Notes: a model not told the origin generated them from the letters alone. Numbered from the stretch's first letter, positions 55,567 to 64,000 are shown. The stretch is DNA of 64,000 nucleotides from Nocardia macrotermitis (GCF_009604405.1 NZ_WEGK01000015.1:62001-126000), one strand, 5' to 3'. Program-made: numbers and translations.

Positions 55567-57372
55567 ATGAGCACCACCAATCCCCCGATCCCCGACACCA
55601 CCGCCGAACCACCGGCCGCCCCGCCGTCCGACAATCCTGGTGCGTCCGGCAGTACGGGTGCTACGTCTGTCAGCGCTCGGCTCGGTACCGAGCCGAGCGA
55701 ACCGCACCTCGAGCAACTTGCCGAGCCGAGTGCGGGCGTGACCGGCGATCGAACCGGCGCACCGGACCTACCGACACCCGAAACAGCAGACCTGACGGGG
55801 GCCAAGCCTCATGCAGAGACACATATCTCGGTAGCTGTCCTTCCAGACACCGCTCCCTCGGCCGCATCAGGCGACCCGGCACCCACCGAGGCCGATGCTG
55901 TTTCGCAGCAGGGCGACGGGTCGCCCGGCGCTTCGGCGACGGCGCAGTCTTCGGGACAACCGGCCGCACAGTCGGATTCGCGTCGCGCGGTCGCGGCGCT
56001 GGCGATGCGGTTGCATTTCTATGCCGGGGTGTTCGTCGGGCCGTTCATTCTGATCGCGGCGGTGACGGGGGCGTTGTATTCGGTTGCGCCGAGTATCGAG
56101 TCGGTGGTGAATCACGGTCTGCTGCATGTTGATTCGAGGGGGGCGGCGCGGCCGTTGGCGGATCAGGTGGCCGCGGCGGTGGCGGTGGCGCCGAAACTTG
56201 CGCTGGTGGCGGTTGATCCAGCACAGCACGGTGGGGATACGACTCGGGTACTGTTTGCCGATCCGGCGTTGGGGGAGTCGGAGCAGCGGGCGGTGTTCGT
56301 GGATCCGGTGACCGCGAAATCGGTTGGGGTGAGTGTGGTTTACGGCAGTGCGGGGGCGTTGCCGGTGCGGACGTGGATCGATCAGTTGCATCGGAATCTG
56401 CATCTGGGGGAGCCGGGGCGGTGGTACAGCGAGACCGCGGCGTCGTGGATGTGGGTGGTCGCGCTCGCCGGACTGGTGGTGTGGTTGCGGCGGGCGGGGG
56501 TGCGGCGGCTGGTGTGGCCGGATCGTAGCCGTAAGGGGCGCGCACGATCGGTGAATTGGCATGCGGCTGTGGGGATGTGGGTGTTGTTGCCGGTGTTGTT
56601 CCTGTCCGCTACCGGGATGACCTGGTCCACGTATGCGGGGGCGCATGTCGATGCGTTGCGGGCGCAGTTGAGCTGGACGACGCCGTCGGTGAGCAGCACA
56701 CTCGCCGGATCCGGTGCGCAGCACGGCGACTCGTCGACCGTGCCCGGAATGGATATGCCGGGGATGAGCATGCCCGGCATGGACATGCCCACGAGCGCCC
56801 CCGCGCAACCCTCGTCCACCGATCGAATTGCCCAGGTGGACAGGGTATTCACAGTGGCACGCGCCCACCACGTCGACGGACCGGTCGAAATCACCCTCCC
56901 CACAACGGATCACACCGCATTCGTGGTCAAGGAACGCCGCATCCCCGGCTCACTCACCCAGGACGCGATCGCCGTCGACGGCAGCACCGGCCACGTCACC
57001 GACATCGTCCGGTACGCGGATTGGCCCCCGATGGCCAAACTCGCCAACTGGGGTATCGCCCTGCACATGGGCACACTGTTCGGCCTGCCCAACCAGCTGT
57101 TACTCCTGCTGACGATGGTCGCGCTGATCACCGTCATCGTGCGCGGTTACCTGATGTGGTGGCGTCGCCGCCCAGTGCGCACGGGCCGATTCACCCCGGG
57201 CGCACCCCCGCGCCGCGGCGTCCTACGCGGCATCCACCCGGCATACCTGGCCGGACCGGCCGTGATCACCGTCGCCGTCGGCTGGTTCGCCCCGCTGCTC
57301 GGCATCACCCTCGCGGGATTCCTGATCATCGATACCGCGATCGGCCTGATCCGACGCCGCACCACGACGTGA
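55567..57372 (+). CDS. PepSY-associated membrane protein with Met-rich extracellular loop
   Basis: 601 residues from ATG 55567 (AGGAG upstream). The first 140 residues are low-complexity and acidic. Four or five membrane helices carry conserved histidines (RLHFYAGVFVGPFI, IDQLHRNLHLGE, NWHAAVGMWVLLPVLFLSA, IALHMGTLFGLPNQ) as in PepSY_TM, a family tied to heme- or iron/copper-linked reductases. A loop near residue 396 reads VPGMDMPGMSMPGMDMP, seven methionines, a likely copper ligand set. Role inferred: metal reduction or copper handling at the envelope. Confidence 0.8.
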   Translation: MSTTNPPIPDTTAEPPAAPPSDNPGASGSTGATSVSARLGTEPSEPHLEQLAEPSAGVTGDRTGAPDLPTPETADLTGAKPHAETHISVAVLPDTAPSAASGDPAPTEADAVSQQGDGSPGASATAQSSGQPAAQSDSRRAVAALAMRLHFYAGVFVGPFILIAAVTGALYSVAPSIESVVNHGLLHVDSRGAARPLADQVAAAVAVAPKLALVAVDPAQHGGDTTRVLFADPALGESEQRAVFVDPVTAKSVGVSVVYGSAGALPVRTWIDQLHRNLHLGEPGRWYSETAASWMWVVALAGLVVWLRRAGVRRLVWPDRSRKGRARSVNWHAAVGMWVLLPVLFLSATGMTWSTYAGAHVDALRAQLSWTTPSVSSTLAGSGAQHGDSSTVPGMDMPGMSMPGMDMPTSAPAQPSSTDRIAQVDRVFTVARAHHVDGPVEITLPTTDHTAFVVKERRIPGSLTQDAIAVDGSTGHVTDIVRYADWPPMAKLANWGIALHMGTLFGLPNQLLLLLTMVALITVIVRGYLMWWRRRPVRTGRFTPGAPPRRGVLRGIHPAYLAGPAVITVAVGWFAPLLGITLAGFLIIDTAIGLIRRRTTT

Positions 57373-57443
57373 ATCCCTGATCGCGCACATCCCCGCGACG
57401 GTCACCTCACCTGGCACGATCGGTGAGGTGACCCCGCATTTCG

Positions 57444-57770
57444 TCATCGGCGACGGATACGCCGCGTACCGGGGCCCGACGACCACCGGACCCCTGCACC
57501 GGCCGCCGCGGCCTTACACTTCGCCACCGCGAGCACGTCGACGTCGGGATCCACCCCGACGATCTCCGCCCCTGGCTCGGCCCGCCCCAGCAACACCGCG
57601 AAAGATCCAGTGCCGCAACCGACATCGACGATGACCTCCCCGGCCCGAGGCGCGACACACATCGCCTCCACCGCCCGCCACAGCCGCTCCCGAGGCAACG
57701 CGATGACGGTGTCGTAGCACCGAACCGGCGCGAACCGCCCGAGCGCGGGCGTAAAGCTGCTCTCATTCAT
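57444..57770 (-). pseudogene. Truncated class I SAM-dependent methyltransferase
   Basis: 108 codons. Reads the start of a class I methyltransferase: VIALPRERLWRAVEAM, motif I VIVDVGCGTGSFAVLLG, then IVGVDPDVDVLAVAK. After AAAGAGVRW the sequence turns into Arg/Gly nonsense and stops, so the second half (motifs II-III and the substrate region) is missing. Probably a frameshift or deletion. Confidence 0.65.
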
Positions 57771-57830
57771 GCCCGAAGTCTCACCCGCTCACCACCCCCT
57801 CGTCTTGAACAAACCGCTCGCCCGAGCTGT

Positions 57831-58448
57831 TCACGCACCGATGCGGGCGGCCAGCAGCGGCTGTCCGGGACCGGTGAGTTCGCCCAGCACACTCGGTCGT
57901 CCGGTGATGGCAAGCAGCAGCGCCTCACCGGCGCCGCGCACCTCCGGCCCACTGCCGTGCGACCAATCGATGTCGTTGGCGCACAGGCGAAGTCCGCGAA
58001 TTCGATGCCAGGCTCCGAGGCGCGGGTTGGGCGGTGCCGCATCGAGAACGCGAAGCAGGCGATCGGCGGGTATCTGCCGCGGCATCCCCAGCGGACGACG
58101 GATGTCCTGATGGTGAATGGTCCCGTCGACCAAGGCGATCATGCCACCGAATCCGGCGGTCAGACCACTGGGCACCAGATGGTCGTTCAGGAATCGCAGC
58201 AGTTCTCCAGGCCCGAGCGAGCCGAACTCCCGCACGCCGACGGCATTGGCGTACAAGAGTTTTCCCTTGATGAAACGTCTGGCCAACCCCCAACGTCCGA
58301 GTTCCTCGTAACTGATCATGTGCGCCACCACATCCCGGACCCGCCACCCTTCGCACAACGACGGCTGCTCCCACTGTTCGGGCGTGAGCGTGGCGAGGAA
58401 TTCGGCCAGATCGATTCGTTCGAGCCGCGCCATCTCCATATCGTTCAC
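57831..58448 (-). CDS. Maleylpyruvate isomerase family mycothiol-dependent enzyme
   Basis: 205 residues from GTG 58448, overlapping the upstream stop as GTGA. DinB-like fold: SLCEGWRVRDVVAHMISYEE (metal His), DGTIHHQDIRRPLG (second His pair), and a C-terminal domain with AITGRPSVLGELTGPG. These actinobacterial enzymes use mycothiol; substrates are mostly unknown. Last of a three-gene operon with ArsR and SRPBCC proteins. Confidence 0.82.
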   Translation of the reverse strand: MNDMEMARLERIDLAEFLATLTPEQWEQPSLCEGWRVRDVVAHMISYEELGRWGLARRFIKGKLLYANAVGVREFGSLGPGELLRFLNDHLVPSGLTAGFGGMIALVDGTIHHQDIRRPLGMPRQIPADRLLRVLDAAPPNPRLGAWHRIRGLRLCANDIDWSHGSGPEVRGAGEALLLAITGRPSVLGELTGPGQPLLAARIGA

Positions 58449-58942
58449 GCGGGATCGCCTCCCACGGAAGCACTTTCGGCGTTCGTCGCGAAGAGCCGCA
58501 ACAGCGTGCTCCAACCGCCACCCTGTTCGGTGATGGTCCGCGCGAGATCCGCACCCGCGACGAGCCGATCCAGGTGACGATGTTCCAACGTCACCGCTGT
58601 CCCGTAATCGTCTGCGGCGAAACGGATCTCGACCTCGCTGGCGTGCGCGGGATCGGGGTCGAACTGCCAGTGGCCGTTGATCTGCCAGGTCACCACCAGA
58701 CGATACGGCGGCTCCCACACCAGCACCCGGCCCCAATCGCATTCGACACCGTCCACGCCCCGCTCGTACCAGCGCCCGCCGACGCGCGGCTCCAGAATCG
58801 CGTCGGCCATCTCGGACTGCCCGATGTGATACGCCGCGGGCCACCAACTTCCGAACGATTCGGTGAAGAACGCGAACGCCCGGTCGACGGGCATGGCGAC
58901 GCTCGCCGAGCCCTGCAACAACGGAACAGCGGATGTGCTCAT
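58445..58942 (-). CDS. SRPBCC/AHSA1-domain protein
   Basis: 165 residues from ATG 58942, which overlaps the ArsR stop by 4 bases. AHSA1-like pattern: VAMPVDRAFAFFTESFGSWW, EPRVGGRWYERGVDG, and PYRLVVTWQINGHW with GTAVTLEHRHLDR. The helix-grip fold binds a hydrophobic ligand. ArsR-SRPBCC pairs are common in actinobacteria. Confidence 0.85.
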   Translation of the reverse strand: MSTSAVPLLQGSASVAMPVDRAFAFFTESFGSWWPAAYHIGQSEMADAILEPRVGGRWYERGVDGVECDWGRVLVWEPPYRLVVTWQINGHWQFDPDPAHASEVEIRFAADDYGTAVTLEHRHLDRLVAGADLARTITEQGGGWSTLLRLFATNAESASVGGDPA

Positions 58943-59274
58943 GCGGAACTCTCCTGTTCGGGATCGGCGACCGCCGCATCGGCGGCCTTCTGGAAACCGG
59001 TGAGCGCGTCGTCCCAAATCCGTTGGAAATACGCCTGAATCGCGGCGAGCCCCGCCGGATCGACGCGATAGATGCGCCGCGTGCCCTGTGGCGTGGCCAC
59101 CACCAACCCGCCGTCCCGCAACACCCGCAGATGCTGCGACACCGCTTGCCGGGTGATCGGCAACGACTCCGCCAACTCCCCCACCGACGACGGCCGCCGA
59201 GCCACCCGCTCGAAAATCGCCTGCCGCATCGGATCACCCAGAATACCCAGATCCACATCTCTGAAAGCGGACAC
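58939..59274 (-). CDS. ArsR-family transcriptional regulator
   Basis: 111 residues. Winged helix: GDPMRQAIFERVARRPSSVG, then LPITRQAVSQHLRVLRDGG and RRIYRVDPAGL. No metal-binding Cys cluster (CxC) is present, so it belongs to the non-metal ArsR branch that controls AHSA1 genes. First gene of the operon. Confidence 0.87.
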   Translation of the reverse strand: MSAFRDVDLGILGDPMRQAIFERVARRPSSVGELAESLPITRQAVSQHLRVLRDGGLVVATPQGTRRIYRVDPAGLAAIQAYFQRIWDDALTGFQKAADAAVADPEQESSA

Positions 59275-59341
59275 GAACGTAAGTGTACGCTTTCACATTC
59301 TGACAGCAAGGCACCGCCGAAATCGTGGGAGACTACCGGCC

Positions 59342-59956
59342 ATGCCCAAGCTCCGCGTCGGTGTCCTCGTCTCACACAACGGCTCGAACCTCCGCGCGTT
59401 GCACCAGGCATCGCTCGGGCCCGACGCGCAGTACGAAATAGTCGCCGTGATCAGCAATAACAGCGGATCACCCGGCTTGGCGTACGCGCGCGAGAACCGC
59501 ATCCCGAGCGCACATCTGTCGGGTAGGACCCATCCCGATCCCGACCGGCTCGATGACGCCATCCGCGCCCTGTTGATCGAGCATTCGGTCGAACTCGTCG
59601 TCACGGCCGGCTACATGAAGAAGCTCGGCCGGCGGACCCGCAGGGAGTACGCGCCCCGAATCATCAATGTGCACCCCGCGCTCTTACCGCTCTTCGGTGG
59701 CCCCGGCATGTTCGGCACCCATGTTCACCAGGCCGTTCTCGATGCCGAGGCCGCCGTCAGCGGTGCGTCGGTCCACCTCGTCGACGACGAATAAGACACC
59801 GGCGAAGTGATCGCCCAGGTCGAGGTCCCCGTCCTCGCCGACGACACGGTCGACACTCTGGCCGCGCGCGTACTCGCCGCCGAGCACAGGCTCCTGCCGC
59901 TCGTCGTACAGCAGATCGCCAGCGGGCAGCCGCTCTACCTGAACATTCGGCCCTGA
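59342..59956 (+). pseudogene. PurN-like formyltransferase gene interrupted by an in-frame stop
   Basis: Frame from ATG 59342 to TGA 59956, 204 codons with a TAA at 59792-59794. Before it: LRVGVLVSHNGSNLRALHQA, VISNNSG, VVTAGYMKKLG, IINVHPALLPLFGG, and GASVHLVDDE; after it, in the same frame, DTGEVIAQVEVPVLADDTVD and HRLLPLVVQQIASG. PurN has a Tyr at the stop position (EYDxG), so a TAC to TAA change explains it. The C-terminal 54 residues are lost. Purine synthesis presumably relies on another purN. Confidence 0.8.
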
Positions 59957-60060
59957 CCAGGACCCGGCCGATCTCACATCCGCCGCAATTTTTCGCGTGG
60001 TGGCCCGTCACGTGCCGCCGACCGGACCGCCATCCCCGTTCGCGGCCCGACCGCTCGGAA

Positions 60061-60633
60061 TCAGCCTCGGAATTCCGCTGCGATTCGGACTTCGGTGAGG
60101 GTGCGGCGGGCGAGGGGGCCGAACTCGTCGGTGTTGGTGGGGGCGCTCCAGCGCTCGTAGGCGATCTTCCAGGCGAGGGCGGAGAGTTCGGCGGTTACGC
60201 GGGCGGTGAGGGTGGGGACGCCGCGGTTTTCGAGGGCTTCGATCAGGGCGGCGGTGAGGCCGATTCCCTTGAGCGCCTCGCGTTCTCGTAGGTCCGGGTG
60301 AGCGGCGATGACGGCTCGGCGGCGGGCGGCGAATTCGCGGCGGTGCGCCGGGAAGGCTTCTCGTCCGATCACTTCCAGGGCGTGTGCGACCACTTCGAGC
60401 GGGGGCACGTCGGGTGGGGCGGTGGCGATTCCGCCGACGAGCAGGTCGGTCATCGTGCCGCTGCCGAACAGCACCTCCCGCTTGTCGGGGAAGTGTCGGA
60501 AGAAGGTGCTCTTGGTGAGTCCGGCGCGCTCGGCGATCCCGATCACCGTCGTGTTCTCGTAGCCTCGCTCCTCGAACAGTTCGAGGGCGGCGAGGGCGAG
60601 TCGCTCCGGTGCGTTGGGTTGCCAGCGGGCCAT
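60061..60633 (-). CDS. TetR-family transcriptional regulator
   Basis: 190 residues from ATG 60633. N-terminal helix-turn-helix: ALELFEERGYENTTVIGIAE, then AGLTKSTFFRHFPDKREVLF. Divergent from the oxidoreductase at 60716 with two candidate operators between them. Probably represses the oxidoreductase and itself. Confidence 0.87.
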   Translation of the reverse strand: MARWQPNAPERLALAALELFEERGYENTTVIGIAERAGLTKSTFFRHFPDKREVLFGSGTMTDLLVGGIATAPPDVPPLEVVAHALEVIGREAFPAHRREFAARRRAVIAAHPDLREREALKGIGLTAALIEALENRGVPTLTARVTAELSALAWKIAYERWSAPTNTDEFGPLARRTLTEVRIAAEFRG

Positions 60634-60646
60634 GGAACCATAGTAG

Positions 60647-60697
60647 CGGGACTTGGTCCCGTCACTCGATGTATAGTGATGGCACCAAGTCCCGTTA
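60647..60697. promoter_or_regulatory. Twin TetR operators between tetR-type gene and oxidoreductase gene
   Basis: CGGGAC-TTG-GTCCCG (60647-60661) is a perfect inverted repeat. A second site, GGCACCAAGTCCCG at 60681-60694, carries the same CGGGACTTGGT sequence in reverse orientation. TATAGT between them (about 60672) is a plausible -10 element. Confidence 0.65.
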
Positions 60698-60715
60698 TTG
60701 TCTACGGAGGTTCTC

Positions 60716-61645
60716 ATGAGTCGAGCCGTGATCTACGAAACGTTCGGTGGCCCCGAGGTACTGGAGCTGCGAGAGGTCCCCGAACCGCATGCCGGACCGG
60801 GCGAGGTGCGCGTGCGCGTCACGGCCGCCGGACTGAACCCCATGGACTGGGGTATCGCCTCGAGCCCGGAGGCCGCGGCCCGCTTCGGCATCACCCTGCC
60901 GTCCGGATTCGGCTACGACCTCGCCGGCGTGGTGGACGAGATCGGCAGCGATACAACGGGTTTCACGGTTGGGGAGCGCGTCTTCGGCGGCGCGCTGGGC
61001 CGGGCGGCCGCCGATTTCGCGGTGGTCGACACGCGCGCGGGGGCCGCCGAGTCGCTCTGGCACACGCCCGACGGGGTCAGCGACGAGGTGGCCGCCACGC
61101 TGCCGATCGCGGGCTCGACCGCCGCCGCGGCATTGAACGCGATCGACCTGCGATCCGGTGACGTCGTCCTGATCGGCGGCGCCGCGGGCGGCGTGGGCGT
61201 GTTCGCCGTCCAACTCGCCAGGCTCATCGGCGCCGAGGTGCTGGGCACGGCATCGGAAGGCACGTTCGAATTCCTGCACGGGTTCGGGGTCGAACCCGTC
61301 GCATACGGCCCCGGACTCGCCGACCGAGTACGCGCCCTGGCACCCGGGGGCATCACCGCGGCCACCGACCTGTTCGGCGCCGAGACCGCCGAAACCGCTC
61401 TCGCACTGGGCATTTCGCCCGATCGGATCTCCACTGTCGCCGCAGGCCCGACCCCTCCCGGCGGCGTCCGCGCGACCGGCGGCATCGACGCGGGCCCGGA
61501 CGACATGACGCGCATCGCCGAAGCCGTCCGAACCGGAACAATCACCGTGCCCATCGCCGCGACCTTCCCGATCGAGAAGATCCGCGACGCCGTGGCGCTA
61601 CAGGCCGACCGCCACGTCCACGGCAAGGTCGTGGTCACTCTCTGA
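60716..61645 (+). CDS. NADP-dependent quinone oxidoreductase-like MDR protein
   Basis: 309 residues from ATG 60716, preceded by ACGGAGG. Zinc-independent MDR: FGGPEVLELREVPEPHAGPG, GFGYDLAGVVDEIG, and the nucleotide motif IGGAAGGVGVFAVQLARL. The catalytic zinc residues are absent. TetR-controlled quinone reductases of this kind respond to electrophiles or antibiotics; that is inference here. Confidence 0.87.
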   Translation: MSRAVIYETFGGPEVLELREVPEPHAGPGEVRVRVTAAGLNPMDWGIASSPEAAARFGITLPSGFGYDLAGVVDEIGSDTTGFTVGERVFGGALGRAAADFAVVDTRAGAAESLWHTPDGVSDEVAATLPIAGSTAAAALNAIDLRSGDVVLIGGAAGGVGVFAVQLARLIGAEVLGTASEGTFEFLHGFGVEPVAYGPGLADRVRALAPGGITAATDLFGAETAETALALGISPDRISTVAAGPTPPGGVRATGGIDAGPDDMTRIAEAVRTGTITVPIAATFPIEKIRDAVALQADRHVHGKVVVTL

Positions 61646-61723
61646 GCTGTGCGGTGGGCGGCGTCAGGTATCACGAATCAGCACGGCACCGGCGCAGGCG
61701 AACCGGTCACGGTTACCGCCGAC

Positions 61724-62581
61724 TCAGCGGAAGCTGTCCACCGCGAGTTGAACGAAACTACGAACGAGCGGTCCGGGGGTGGACTTGGCGTGGGCGACAA
61801 CCAGGTGGCTGGGCGGGCGATCGCGAAACGGGACGACGACGAGACCGGCGGGGAGCGGCTGATCGGCCGGGGCGAGGGCGCACGTCGTGTTCCACAGGAC
61901 CGCCTGTAAGCACTCCTGGATGGTGCGCACGATCGGTGCGGAACCCTCGGGCGAGCCGCCCGTCCAATACGCGGCCCACACCGGATCGGCGTTGTCCGGC
62001 AAGCGAACCCAGCGACGTCCGGTCAGATCGGCGGCGGAGACCGACTCCCGCCCGGCGAGTGGATCGTCCTCGCGCAACACCACGCCGACCGGGATCCGGC
62101 GCAGGATTCGGACGCCGATTCCGTTGTCCTCGAACGGGGTTCGGGTCAGCGCCACGTCGACAAGTCCGGCCCGCAGACCGGCGGTCGGATCGGCCAGGTC
62201 CGCCTCACGAATGCTCACCTCGACCGACGGGTGCCGCTCCCGGAACCGGGCGACGAGCGTGCCCGCGACGAGTTCGGCCGTATCCGCGAGCGTGCCGATC
62301 GTGAGCGCGGCCGCGCCGGCCGCGGCGCTCACCCGGGTGCGCAGCAGGTCGGCGCGCTCGAGCAGGGCGACCGACTCCTCGTACATCACCGTCCCGGCGG
62401 CGGTGAGGGTGACACCCTTCGAGGTCCGCTCGAACAGCGTGACGCCGAGTTCGTCCTCGAGTTCCCGGATCGCGCGACTCAGCGGCGGCTGTGTCATGTG
62501 CAGGCGACGCGCCGCGCGGCCGATGTGACGCTCCTGTGCGACGGCCACGAAGTACCGGAGCGAGCGAAGGTCCACCGCCAC
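61724..62581 (-). CDS. LysR-family transcriptional regulator
   Basis: 285 residues. Helix-turn-helix: RHIGRAARRLHMTQPPLSRA. The effector domain reads TIGTLADTAELVAGTL and VDVALTRTPFEDNGIG, the BenM/CatM-like class linked to aromatic compounds. Divergent from the dihydroxyphthalate-decarboxylase-like gene at 62692, which it probably controls. Confidence 0.87.
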   Translation of the reverse strand: MAVDLRSLRYFVAVAQERHIGRAARRLHMTQPPLSRAIRELEDELGVTLFERTSKGVTLTAAGTVMYEESVALLERADLLRTRVSAAAGAAALTIGTLADTAELVAGTLVARFRERHPSVEVSIREADLADPTAGLRAGLVDVALTRTPFEDNGIGVRILRRIPVGVVLREDDPLAGRESVSAADLTGRRWVRLPDNADPVWAAYWTGGSPEGSAPIVRTIQECLQAVLWNTTCALAPADQPLPAGLVVVPFRDRPPSHLVVAHAKSTPGPLVRSFVQLAVDSFR

Positions 62582-62691
62582 ACGATACCCACGCGGTATC
62601 GGATGTGCGGAAAGGGTGTTGGACGCGTCGCGGGCGGACCGGGAAGTATCGAAATCAGCTCGCCGACAATGGAGTTCGAAAGGAATTCGAC

Positions 62692-63687
62692 ATGTCCCGG
62701 ACCCTCACCATCGGAACCTACGTGTACGACACCACCGCGGCGCTGTTCGACGGCAGCGTCGGCCTGGACGGCGTCGAGATCGATATGCGGACCGCGCCCA
62801 CGCTGCCGGAGATCTTCCAGCGCGCGGTCTGCAAGGACGAATTCGACGTCGCCGAACTCGGCCTCACCTTCTACCTGCGACTCCTCGAGGAAGGGCTGCC
62901 GTACGTCGCGCTGCCGATCTTCCCGAACCGCGTCTTCCGGCACTCGTGCGTCTTCGTCAACGCGCACAGCGGCATCACCTCCCCGGCAGACCTCACCGGC
63001 CGCACCATCGGCGAATTCGGCACCTACGGCCAGGATTCGGGCGTGTGGGCCAAGGGAATCCTGATGGACGAGTACGGATTCGACCCCGCCGCGAATCGCT
63101 GGATCGTCGGCGGCCTCGAACACCCTTCGCCCCCTTTCGATTTCATCCCCCACCCGCATCCGCCGAACGTTTCGGTGACGCCCGCCCCGCTGGACGCGAC
63201 CCTGAACGCGATGCTGGCATCCGGCGAGATCGACGCCCTGTTCTCGGCGAACGTCCCCCAGTGCGCACTGGACCACTCCCCCGACGTCACCCGCCTGTTC
63301 CCCGACTACGAACCCCTCGAACGCGACTATCACCGCCGCACCGGCATCTTCCCGATCATGCACACCATCGTCGTGCACCGCACCCTGCTCGACACCGCCC
63401 CCGACCTCGTCCACGAGGTCTACCGAGCCTTCTGCCGCGCGAAAGACGAAGCCGCCGAACGCTATCACCGCAACCGCAGGCTCTACCAGGTCCAAACCAT
63501 GACCCCCTGGATGAACGCCCTCATCGAACGCAACGAAACCCAATTCGCCCCCACCCCCTGGCCCTACGGCATCACCCCCAACCGCCCCACCCTCGAAACC
63601 TACCTCCGCTACCACCACGAACAGGGCCTGTCCCGGAACCTCCCCCACATCGAAGACATCTTCGCCCCCCAATTCCTCGACACCTGA
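62692..63687 (+). CDS. 4,5-dihydroxyphthalate decarboxylase-like / periplasmic-binding-fold protein
   Basis: 331 residues, ATG with AAAGGA upstream. Pattern VYDTTAALFDGSVGLDGVEI, FDVAELGLTFYLRLLEEG, LPIFPNRVFRHSCVFV and GTYGQDSGVWAKGIL is that of the Pht5-like family, which has a periplasmic-binding fold without a signal peptide here. Some members decarboxylate dihydroxyphthalate; many others are uncharacterised. The aromatic-type LysR neighbour fits. Confidence 0.78.
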   Translation: MSRTLTIGTYVYDTTAALFDGSVGLDGVEIDMRTAPTLPEIFQRAVCKDEFDVAELGLTFYLRLLEEGLPYVALPIFPNRVFRHSCVFVNAHSGITSPADLTGRTIGEFGTYGQDSGVWAKGILMDEYGFDPAANRWIVGGLEHPSPPFDFIPHPHPPNVSVTPAPLDATLNAMLASGEIDALFSANVPQCALDHSPDVTRLFPDYEPLERDYHRRTGIFPIMHTIVVHRTLLDTAPDLVHEVYRAFCRAKDEAAERYHRNRRLYQVQTMTPWMNALIERNETQFAPTPWPYGITPNRPTLETYLRYHHEQGLSRNLPHIEDIFAPQFLDT

Positions 63688-63747
63688 ACACCCGACACTT
63701 GTCTCCCGGAAACCGTTGCACGCGTGCACTTCCCACAGTCCGGATCG

Positions 63748-64000
63748 TCAACGCATCCGCTTCGGCACCGGTCGCTCCGGATCGAAAACCCGGGTATCAC
63801 CTCGAGGACTTGCGAGCCTACGTTCCAAAGCCGTGAAGGCCGTGATCGCCTCGGGGGCTTCGAAAACACGATTGCGGCGGCCGATGCTCAACTGCTTCAA
63901 AATCCCTGCCGCAACGAGGCGCTCGACTGCGGAATTCGTGGCCGGAAAACTACGGCCGATCAATTCGGCCGCGGTTGTGACCGTAAGGATCGGCGCGCCG
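63748..64000 (-). CDS. Fic-family protein, C-terminal end (partial)
   Basis: 83 codons enter from the right edge and end at 63748. The winged-helix tail of Fic/DOC proteins is visible: AAELIGRSFPATNSAVERLV, then GILKQLSIGRRNRVFEAPEA. The Fic AMPylation domain itself (HPFxDGNGR) would lie beyond the window. Such proteins are AMP-transferases, often toxin-like. Confidence 0.72.
   Translation of the reverse strand, partial: GAPILTVTTAAELIGRSFPATNSAVERLVAAGILKQLSIGRRNRVFEAPEAITAFTALERRLASPRGDTRVFDPERPVPKRMR

Overview
The window is high-GC actinobacterial chromosome, most likely Nocardia or a close relative in the Mycobacteriales. Three things point there. The tmRNA encodes the tag ADSNQRDYALAA, one residue from the mycobacterial tag as I recall it. 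The gene orders prfB-mscS-ftsE-ftsX (then smpB) and hisN-fadE24-fadE23 match the M. tuberculosis order from memory. The gene families also fit: a mycothiol-dependent (maleylpyruvate isomerase-like) enzyme, a Ddn-like nitroreductase, DUF1684, an MmyB-type regulator and DUF5753 regulators. I see no rRNA, tRNA, transposase or CRISPR array. Gene identities come from motif recognition, not database searches.

Layout. 1-7.5 kb: a glutamine-synthetase-family enzyme (cut by the window edge), an MDR oxidoreductase divergent from an MmyB-type regulator preceded by a 42-bp tandem repeat, a small XRE gene, an AAA/DUF234 ATPase with a nested-dyad promoter, a DUF899 protein and a toxin-antitoxin pair with a palindromic operator. 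7.5-18.3 kb: a GlcD-type FAD oxidase, then a LysR gene divergent from a tightly coupled operon (luciferase-like monooxygenase, acyl-CoA-dehydrogenase-like monooxygenase, complete peptide-type ABC importer, DUF1684 protein). This looks like uptake plus oxidation of one organic compound, perhaps an organosulfur compound. 18.4-24.5 kb: a STAND-like ATPase, an alpha/beta hydrolase, a lipoprotein, an RloA/RloB (AbiL-like) antiphage pair whose RloB gene is broken, and ssrA. 24.7-28.8 kb: a WGR/beta-propeller protein, a Ddn-like reductase and a MarR gene sharing an operator motif, an EamA transporter and smpB.

28.8-39.2 kb: a YeiH-type exporter divergent from its LysR gene, a DUF4232 lipoprotein, two paralogous small membrane proteins, RecQ with a long repetitive tail, then ftsX, ftsE, a tiny membrane gene, mscS and prfB. 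39.4-44.3 kb: a tiny basic ORF coupled to an SDR gene, hisN, then fadE24-fadE23 behind two tandem palindromes. 44.4-47.9 kb is an accessory block of lower GC with small secreted and membrane proteins and a DUF6879/DUF5753 regulator cluster. 48.0-50.3 kb is an ECF42-type sigma-factor operon with its DGPF partner.

50.7-57.4 kb: two tandem acyl-CoA synthetase paralogues, a membrane protein and a PepSY protein with a Met-rich loop. 57.4-64 kb: a truncated methyltransferase, a coupled ArsR/SRPBCC/mycothiol-enzyme operon, a formyltransferase gene interrupted by a stop codon, a TetR gene divergent from a quinone oxidoreductase, a LysR gene divergent from a dihydroxyphthalate-decarboxylase-like protein, and the end of a Fic-family gene. 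Housekeeping stretches (ssrA, smpB, ftsEX, prfB, hisN, fadE) alternate with accessory patches that contain broken genes and selfish or defence modules.
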